Assembly (NCBI GenBank): GCA_027919835.1 | Contig: JANVFP010000020.1 | Coordinates: 186,001 to 250,000 of the forward strand | Direction: 5' to 3' | From: Lentinula raphanica | Taxonomy: Eukaryota > Basidiomycota > Agaricomycetes > Agaricales > Omphalotaceae | Length of the DNA stretch: 64,000 nucleotides | Part shown: positions 56,874-64,000 of the stretch, one piece after another | Layout of the letters: every line of letters starts with the position of its first letter | Numbering within the stretch: the first letter of the stretch is position 1 | The notes under the pieces: model-generated | The model's input: only the letters and a program-made list of their open reading frames with translations | Told to the model about the DNA's origin: nothing | Database searches by the model: none | Made by a program: the position numbers and the translations under genes

Positions 56874-59047
56874 ATAACCTCTGGGATCTGAGTAGCGACC
56901 AGGGAGAGGTAGAAATCGCTCTTAGTGGGTACTGGGATGCTCAAGCGGAGGAAGTGGTTATAGAGTCGAATCAGGTGAAACGAGGTACCTTCTCCGATGA
57001 AGAATTAGCGGACGTGTATGTACAATGCTGTCTGCCAACGATCGAGAAGTCACACCCCGGGATTGCCGAAACCATATCACTATACCTGAACAAAGGTGTA
57101 GATCATCAACAAAATCGTGTGATCAACCCATGGAAGGAAGGATTTAGAGCTGATCCGACCGTTGAGGACCTGAAGGAGACCTTTTACCAGTCCATGACAA
57201 AGGACGTTAGGTGGAAGGACTTACACGGGTTAACTCGTCCATATGATAACACGGCAGATCTACCAGATCAAGTAGATCAAACAAAAGATGCGGAATTGTC
57301 TTCAATGACCCAAGATTTGGAGGCTGCGATGCATCGTGTTAAGCTCTGGGAACTCAAGAACGAGACGATTGACCAGCATATATGCGCATATAATGATGTG
57401 TTTTTGCCAGATCAGCCAGTTTCGGTCTTCGGTTCTCGAAAATATAAGCCTGTCGCGGTGAAAGTTCGCCCTGTCAAGGCTGATCTACCGGAAGAATTCC
57501 GTGTGCGGAGACACATTTACGGGGATCCTTTGGCTGATCTGCCAGATCTACCAACTCATCCTCCGGAATTCACGCCGGGTATTCGGTATACGCAAGAACG
57601 GAAAGAGATCATCGAGAAAAACCATGCGGAAGGTTTCCTTACGGACGAGGAAATGAAGCTAGTTCATCATATGATGAAGCTGCAGGAAATGGGTTTTGCT
57701 TGGCAAGCTTCCGAGGGCGGAACATTCAGAGAGGACTTCTTTCCTCCCGTGAAAATTCCGGTCATACCTCATGAGCCCTGGGTCGAACGAAATATTCCAA
57801 TTCCTCCCGGAATCTTCGAAAAGGTTTGTAAGATCATCAAGGATAAGATTGATGCTGGAGTTTATGAACCGTCCTGCTCGAGCTATTGTTCAAAATGGTT
57901 TTGTGTGGTCAAGAAGGATGGAACGAGTCTTCGTTTAGTACATAGTTTGGAACCCTTGAACAAGGTGACCATTCAACACTCCGGGATTCCTCCTGCTACC
58001 GCGGATATTGCTCGTCATTTTGCGGGTCGTGCCTGTGGTGGTTTGTTGGATATCTATGTGGGTTATGATGAACGACCACTCGATGTTAGTTCACGAGATC
58101 TGACGACCTTCCAAACTCCGTACGGACCACACAAAGTTGCCTATGGGTTGGACGAACTCTGTTCCGATATTCCATGACGATGTAACTTACATGATGCGAG
58201 ATGAAATTCCGGAATATACTATTCCATACGTCGATGATGTTCCTATCAGAGGCCCCGGGACTCGTTATGAATTACCGGGTGGCGGATACGAAACTATCCC
58301 TGAGAATCCTTTGATCAGACGATTTGTCTGGGAGCATCTCCAAAATGTGAACCGAATCATTCAGCAGATGCGGTATTGCGGCGGAACCTTCTCGGGACCT
58401 AAAGCATTCCTGTGTTGCGCTGAAACTGTAGTGGTTGGGCACCGTTGCACGTATGAAGGACAGAAACCGGAAGACAGAATCGCAACTACGGTTCTGACTT
58501 GGCCTCCGTGCTCTTCTAAGACACAGGTCCGAGCCTTTCTGGGAACTGTTGGTCAGCTCCGATGTTCATTCACAATTACGCGAAGAAAGCCTCACCTTTG
58601 ACCAAATTAACGGCGAATATTCCGTTTGAGTGGAAGGATGAGCATGTCATAGCCATGGACCTGTTGAAAGACGGAGTCCGTAATGCACCAGCCTTAAGAG
58701 TCATAGTATATGACTGGGAAACACACTTAGCAGTGGATAGTTCTTACATGGGTACGGGATTTTACATCTATCAGATTGATCCTGTAGATCAGACGAAGAT
58801 TTACTATAATTACTTCGGATCCATCCCGTATAATGAACGTGAAGCTCGGTTTTCTCAATCTAAGCGTGAACTCTATGGTTTGAAGGTTGCTCTCCGAGCA
58901 ACACACTATCTTCTTTATGGATGTCGGAAACTCACGGTGGAAACGGATGCTAGCTATATTCAAGGAATGCTTGAAAATCCGAGTAGTGGTCCAAACGCTA
59001 CGATCAACCGTTGGATTGAAGATATCCGTAAATTCATTTCGATTTGA
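56874..59047 (+). pseudogene. Ty3/gypsy reverse transcriptase and RNase H (frameshifted)
   Basis: The first frame (to 58177) has a KIPVIPHEPWVERNIPIPPG entry, SSYCSKWFCVVKKDGTSLRL and LLDIYVGYDERPL with the first catalytic Asp. A one-base change near 58135 leads into PMGWTNSVPIFHDDV and the IPYVDDVPIRG motif with the YVDD catalytic pair (about 58210). Another near 58560 leads into FIHNYAKKASPLTKLTANIP, the thumb/connection and an RNase H-like domain (LAVDSSYMGTGFYI, SQSKRELYGLKVAL, LTVETDASYIQGML). The order reverse transcriptase then RNase H before integrase is that of Ty3/gypsy. All catalytic motifs survive, but the frame is broken at least twice. Confidence 0.85.
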
Positions 59048-61034
59048 TTCATGTCAAAGGAGCAACCTTTGGACCTGATGGTTTGTCTCGAAGACCTCCG
59101 GGAGGTTGGACTACCCCTCGTCGGGAAACCGAGGAGGATCTAGCAGAAGATGCAGATGACTCCAACAACGTTAGGTTCTTCAAAGCGGACGAAGCGGATG
59201 ATCCATTGCCCTTTGAATCATTCAAAGATCATATAGATCCCCGGACAGGATACTTTTGCGAAACCATTGAAGATGAGTTTGCGGAAGATCTTCAAGTTGC
59301 CCGGGAGGAAGAGATCCAGCATGCATTCCTCAAAGAACGTTTAGAGGCCTCGGGAATGCCTTTGACCTCTCAGTTTCTGCAGTATACGGCGATCCCCGAC
59401 AATGCTACTTGGGGACCTGATCACAAATATCCGATATCTCATAGATCGGATGGCGGAAATCGTCTAGATCAGCAGTTACCGGAAATTCGAGCATGGCTTA
59501 AGGACCCGAATGCTGAACAATTCGCGAAGTTGGACAAGAGACAACGAGCGGAAATGGACCGGAAAACGCTGTCCTTTTCAATAGACTCGGAAGGTCGACT
59601 GTTCCATCGGAAACCATCCACAGATCAACTGCGTTTAGTGGTTGAACCGGAAAAACGAATGTATCTATTGCACAGTGCTCATGATGCTTTAGGACACAAG
59701 GGTACATATGCTACGAAAGACTTCTTAGAAAAGCGGTTTTGGTGGCCTGATCTGGAGAAAGACGTGGAGTGGTATGTGAAAACATGTCAAGCCTGCCAAG
59801 ATCGACTTAGGTCTTTGGTACGGATCCCTCCAACGGTGACCTTCACGCCATCCTTGTTCCAAAAGATACATATCGATACTATGGTTATGTCTCCGGCCAG
59901 TAATGGTTGTAGGTATATCGTTCACGGAAGGGATTCCTTATCGAGTTGGTCGGAAGCTAGGGCACTGAGAGTTGAAAACGTGAGATCACTCGCGGAATGG
60001 TTCTTTGAAGACATCATATGTAGATGGGGATGTCCGGAAATCGTGGTCTCGGACAATGCACCACAGATGAAGCTTATGTTGAGATGGCTCGAACAGAAAT
60101 ACGGGATCCGTGGAATACAGATATCGCCTTACAATTCACAAGCTAACGGAAAGATTGAGCGTGCTCACTTTGATCTGAGACAAGCACTTGCGAAAGCGTG
60201 TGCGGGAGATCTGTCAAAATGGTACTACTTCTTGAAACCGATACTTTGGGCTGATCGTATTACTGCACGGAGAGGTTTAGGCTGTTCACCATACTTCGTA
60301 GCTACCGGTACTGAACCTTTGCTACCTTTCGATATTGTTGAATCTACATATTTGGTCAATCCACCAAATCGAATACTATCCGGGAAGAGTTACTGGGCTT
60401 CCGGGCTCAGGCTCTTTCCAAACATCGTTCCTTCGTCGAGAACATGAAATCACGGATCGACGAGAACAAACGTCGAGAAGCGAGAGTTTTCGAGGAAAAG
60501 TACAAGTACACAATTAAGGACTGGGATTTCAAACCGGGAACCTTAGTACAAGTACGGAACACTGCTATCGAGAAGAATTTGGATCGGAAAATGTACCTTC
60601 GATATCGTGGACCTATGGTTGTTATCCGGAGGACACGAGGAGGTGCATATATCATTGCGGAAATGGATGGCACTGTACTTAAAGACAAAGTGGGTGCTTT
60701 CCGTGTGGTCCCGCATCATGCTCGTTACGAACCGATCGAACTGCCGGAAAACATACATGATCTGATAGATCTGTCGCCTGAGCAGTTAGAATCTATGGTA
60801 CAGGATGAGGAAGACGAACCTGAGGAAGTGGAGGACTTTATTTTCAGTACTGTCCCTCGAATAAACATTTCCGGTGATGATCAGTCAAATTCCGTTGAAC
60901 CACCATTGGTTCCGCCTGTTGAACAGCTTGATCCGGAGGATCTGAAGGCTGCTGAGTCCGAAGATCAAGAGGAAGAGGCGAATCCGTCTCTACCGAATGG
61001 TCCGCGACGGAGTGGTCGACGGAAGTCTTTCTAA
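59048..61034 (+). pseudogene. Ty3/gypsy integrase with C-terminal tail (frameshifted)
   Basis: Starts in frame with FGPDGLSRRP after a lost base near 59030. The zinc-binding H-H-C-C is readable (HDALGHKGTY, FWWPDLEKDVEWYVKTCQAC). The D,D-35-E core is present: KIHIDTMVMS, IVVSDNAPQM and SQANGKIERAHFD. A frame change near 60380 leads to KHRSFVENMKSRIDENKRRE, then a GPMVVIRRTRGGAYI segment like the GPY/F module. The protein ends acidic then basic (PRRSGRRKSF, stop 61032-61034). I see no clear chromodomain. Confidence 0.85.
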
Positions 61035-61245
61035 ACATGCCTGATCTAACAGATCACTTAGTTTGGGGGAGCTTCCGCGATGTTTCAACTTATTCTATCT
61101 CAATAATCACTCGAGGAATTTAGTTGCCACTGGATTACCTCAAAAACTACCAATGATACTTGACTTGACAAAAGTACAGGTATAAAAATAGGCGACAGGG
61201 CAGAATGAACGATGATCTAGATGGTCAGCCTCGATAAGCACTTGC
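61035..61245. other. Spacer between pol and the antisense gene
   Basis: Includes the palindrome GATCTAACAGATC (61043) and a purine-rich tract TTAGTTTGGGGGAG (about 61058). The tract resembles another at about 63350. One of them is probably the polypurine tract that primes plus-strand synthesis. Confidence 0.45.
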
Positions 61246-63262
61246 TTAAGGTGCGGAGCGTGGCCCTTGCATTGCGGGATCCTCTAAGTCTGTCTGCGCA
61301 ATTTTAATTACGGGTGGCAGCGACGGTGGTGCGGAAAACACGTACACCTCTTCAACGTCGGCAGGAGTCATGGTGGTGTCCTCGTCTTTGGGCAGAGGTT
61401 CACCAGCCTTCCGAGCAGCCCTGGCGTTGTCGATGATCCGTTGACTAGCCTCCCCACGGTGTGCATAGAAACGAGCTTTCATAACACAGTCGAAGAGTTG
61501 GGTCGTATGGAAGTTGATGAAGGCATTGTACTGCTCTTCGGTGTACGATTCAACCTCCGGGTTGTGGGCGAGTCCGATGTTGTGAAGAAGTTGCACGAGA
61601 TCTCGATGATCTGTATCGTCGGGGGTACCTGTAACAATAATCAGTGACACGAAGATTTGCGGAAGGACTCCGGACTATGCAAAGCGAAAATATCTAACGG
61701 AAAATGCGTGATCTAGCAGATCAACGTGTTTCCGTAGAAGTCCGTACGAAAAAGCGGAAAAAGGAAATGGTACTCACTAGTATCCGCGAGTTCCAACGAA
61801 TACTTCACCCTCTTAATCAGATCTTCACCAACAGCTCGAGGCTGGGAGATCGCGGTTACAGCATGCACAGTACTATGTGCTTGAGGAGACAGAGCCCGCT
61901 CAGTCTCATTACCGTCCGCGGGACCAACATCGCGTTCGGAACGTTTGCGCTTGCTCTTGGTCTTGGAAGACTTCGGAGTGTCATCGTCGTCGACGGTGTC
62001 GCGCTTTTTGGTTTTGGTCTTAGCCTTCGCAGGAGTAGAATCCTCGACTTCGTCAGCCATCTATGGCACGGGTTAGTCATAAACTTGTCTGATCTACAAG
62101 ACCAGCCACGTACAGAGACATCCTGATCTGCCAGAGCAGCCGGTTCGTCGTCAGGGGATTTCTTCTTGCTTTTGGAACGAGTAGAGGGCCTGGTAGGAGG
62201 AGGAGGAGTCGCTTCCGCGGTCTTCTTCCCCTTCTCGCCTTTGTCACGTTCCTCCTTGGCGTGCTTGATCCTTTCGTCCATACCAATGATATGATCGATG
62301 ACGAGTTCAGCACGACGAGGCTGGATAAACAGTTAGCAGCTGATCTAACAGATCAAGGTCTAATACTTACCGGAGGGTCATACCGCGGAGCAGGCACACC
62401 CATACGCAGTGATTCTTGCATTTCAAAGCGTTGCTCGCGTGGACTACAGAAGTGGCCTCGCATGGGAAGTCCGCGGCCTCGTAAATGGTTAGCAAGTGCG
62501 CCTCGAGGACCTTTTGGAGGAGAAGGCCCATGTTCTGCAAGATCAGCATCCTGGAACCTTTGGTCAATAAACGAATCTTCGAAAATAGTTGCGGAAACGC
62601 ACCACCTCTGCCATGAACTTGGCATCAGCATCGGAAACTGCTGGATCTGCTGGATCAGTCGCAACTTCCTTGCCTTTCGACTTGGATTTCGACGGTCCTT
62701 CAGGATCAGCAGGTGGAACACTAGGTCTGCGAGTACTGACAGCAGGGGAACCCTGTCTGCCTTGGTCCTCACGGAGCTTTTTGCGACGAAGGTCGTTCAG
62801 CTGAATGTAGAAACTGACGATCTCAGCGTTCTTCCCTCCCTCCTCCGAGAGTTTGGGAAACTGCTTAGGGATCTCGTCACGAATAGTGCGGTACGCATTC
62901 ACGGCGGAAAGTAATTCCTCCGCGAGATTGTCGTACGCCCGCAGATATTCCTTGTTCATACAAGCAGCGTCGCGGGACACTCGAATGAGCTAGCGGAAAA
63001 TGGTTAGCTTTGCTGGATCTAGCAGATCAAACGATTTCCGTACCAGATGAGTGTATGCGCAACGAACATCGTTCAAAAAGATCGTTTTGTTGGATGTGGT
63101 GAACTCGACCTTGTCCTTGCTAGAACTGTACTTGGCACCTTGCCAGGCCAGGCTTTTGTCATCGCTAACACGAGCAGCCCAGTACTCCACGTCGACGCAC
63201 CAGTTGGCAAAGTCAGCTTCAAGCGAGATGGGGAGATTGTGGTACTCGAAGTTGGGAGCCAT
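61246..63262 (-). CDS. Antisense six-exon gene inside the gypsy element
   Basis: Begins at ATG 63262 on the minus strand. Six exons join with GT-AG introns and keep one frame: to about 63045; about 62990-62605; about 62560-62372; about 62322-62118; about 62058-61780; 61629-61246. Readable parts are LEADFANWCVDVEYWAARV, MNKEYLRAYDNLAEELLSAV, a VSFYIQLNDLRRKKLRE helix, a GRGLPMRGHFCSPREQRFEM segment, Lys/Ser-rich linkers with nuclear-type signals, and LVQLLHNIGLAHNPEVESYT near the end. No known domain recognised. Its introns carry the gypsy palindrome GATCTNNNAGATC, so it is part of the retroelement rather than a neighbouring host gene. No frame break was found, in contrast with pol. Confidence 0.7.
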
Positions 63263-64000
63263 TTTTCGTTGAGTTGGGAGTCGGATCTCTTAGATCAAGG
63301 GCTTTTATACCTTTTCCGGTGCTTCGGGTCAGCAGGGGACTGCTGAGCTTTAGTTTGGGGGAGGGGACACACGGTGTTTCAAGAATGTTCGAAAATTTCA
63401 GGTGTTTCAAGAATGTTCGAAAATTTCAGAAAATTTCATGAAAATTTTACGAGATCTGAAAGACCTGTGTTCATTGACAGCTCAAGCATGTGTACAACGC
63501 AAAGACTTAGATCTAAAACCGATGCAGCTTGCAATTTGTAAAGCCCGATGGATTTAACATGCCATATGAGGCTGCAACCACCAACTTGATAACCGAAAAA
63601 TCAACATTGATGGGTTTGATCTAACAGATCAAAATGATCTAGCAGACCAGACCAAAGTGTGGGCTTAGTAAACGACAAAAGTAGTACAAAAGCGTGAGGG
63701 ATGTCAAAAGACAATCACTTAGAAGAACAACAGGGTATCCACAAAGTTACTTATGGTGCTCTATCAGGTGTTTGTTAAAGGAAGAGACCTAAAAACTTAA
63801 GGTCAACTTAGAGGATACTCAAGAATCTTGAAGATTAACTTAGAAACTCCTAAGGAGATCTCAGATAAGGCAAAAGACAAGATGAAGCCCACAGGGGCAT
63901 TGACATTCAAAGCAGAGGCCTACTAGCTAACCAGAGACCAAGAGACAAGACATATATACATTAGGGCGAAGGTACAAGGATTTAGGTAGAATTAGGCTGG
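63263..64000. other. Right flank of the gypsy element, possible start of 3' LTR
   Basis: A polypurine-like tract TTTGGGGGAGGGGA (63353-63366) is followed by a tandem duplication of about 28 bp (GTGTTTCAAGAATGTTCGAA plus AATTTCAG, from about 63373, twice). Three GATCT-type palindromes (63284, 63618, 63635) show that the element continues here. No gene found. The tract could mark the 3' LTR start, but the other LTR was not matched. Confidence 0.4.

Overview
The window looks like accessory DNA from a mushroom-forming basidiomycete (Agaricomycetes). Genes carry many short GT-AG introns of about 45-60 bp. The gene content is typical of that group: KDZ transposons with CxC cysteine clusters, a Tnp2/Plavaka-like transposase, an SPT5-like multi-KOW protein, a NACHT-type STAND NTPase and a Ty3/gypsy element. 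I see no rRNA, tRNA or CRISPR array. Almost every host gene is interrupted or decayed, so the region is a nested transposon landscape.

Layout. A WD40 gene (1-4496) is interrupted by a 3.11-kb near-perfect palindromic element (copy A, 769-3881). After a small TA-flanked MITE and a patch of hairpin repeats, an SPT5-like gene (5905-20057) is split by a 10.9-kb KDZ transposon (KDZ1, 6864-17718). KDZ1 carries five genes: a large acidic cargo protein, a protein with an RNase H1 N-terminal/viroplasmin-like fold, a small Arg/Lys-rich protein, a coiled-coil protein and the CxC2-KDZ transposase. A truncated Tnp2/Plavaka-like transposase (20415-23074) abuts palindromic copy B (23075-26184), which joins it to an unrelated broken gene (26185-28563). 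Next come minisatellites, a decayed NACHT NTPase with a partial tandem copy (29093-30885) and a gene-poor stretch.

From 32736 to about 51760 an importin-alpha pseudogene (minus strand) contains three nested insertions. Palindromic copy C (33214-35463 plus 49739-50600; 7-bp duplication GGAGGGC) is interrupted by a 14.3-kb KDZ transposon (KDZ2, 35464-49730; 8-bp duplication GATATAAG). KDZ2 is itself interrupted by palindromic copy D (45025-48135; 7-bp duplication TATATGG). KDZ2 encodes a CxC1-type KDZ transposase, a TET/JBP-type 2-oxoglutarate/Fe(II) dioxygenase with all catalytic residues, a small basic five-exon protein, another RNase H1-N/viroplasmin-like protein and a large cargo protein broken by copy D.

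The last 12 kb is a Ty3/gypsy retrotransposon. Gag, protease, reverse transcriptase, RNase H and integrase are all present but separated by single-base frameshifts. A six-exon antisense gene (61246-63262) lies downstream of pol. The gypsy segment is studded with a 13-bp palindrome, GATCTNNNAGATC, that also sits in introns of the antisense gene.

The strongest candidates for something undescribed are: the 3.11-kb palindromic family, which has 1.4-kb arms, 7-bp duplications and no coding capacity; the shared cargo set of the two KDZ elements (RNase H1-N-like plus basic protein, with TET/JBP in one); and the antisense gene and palindrome motif of the gypsy element.
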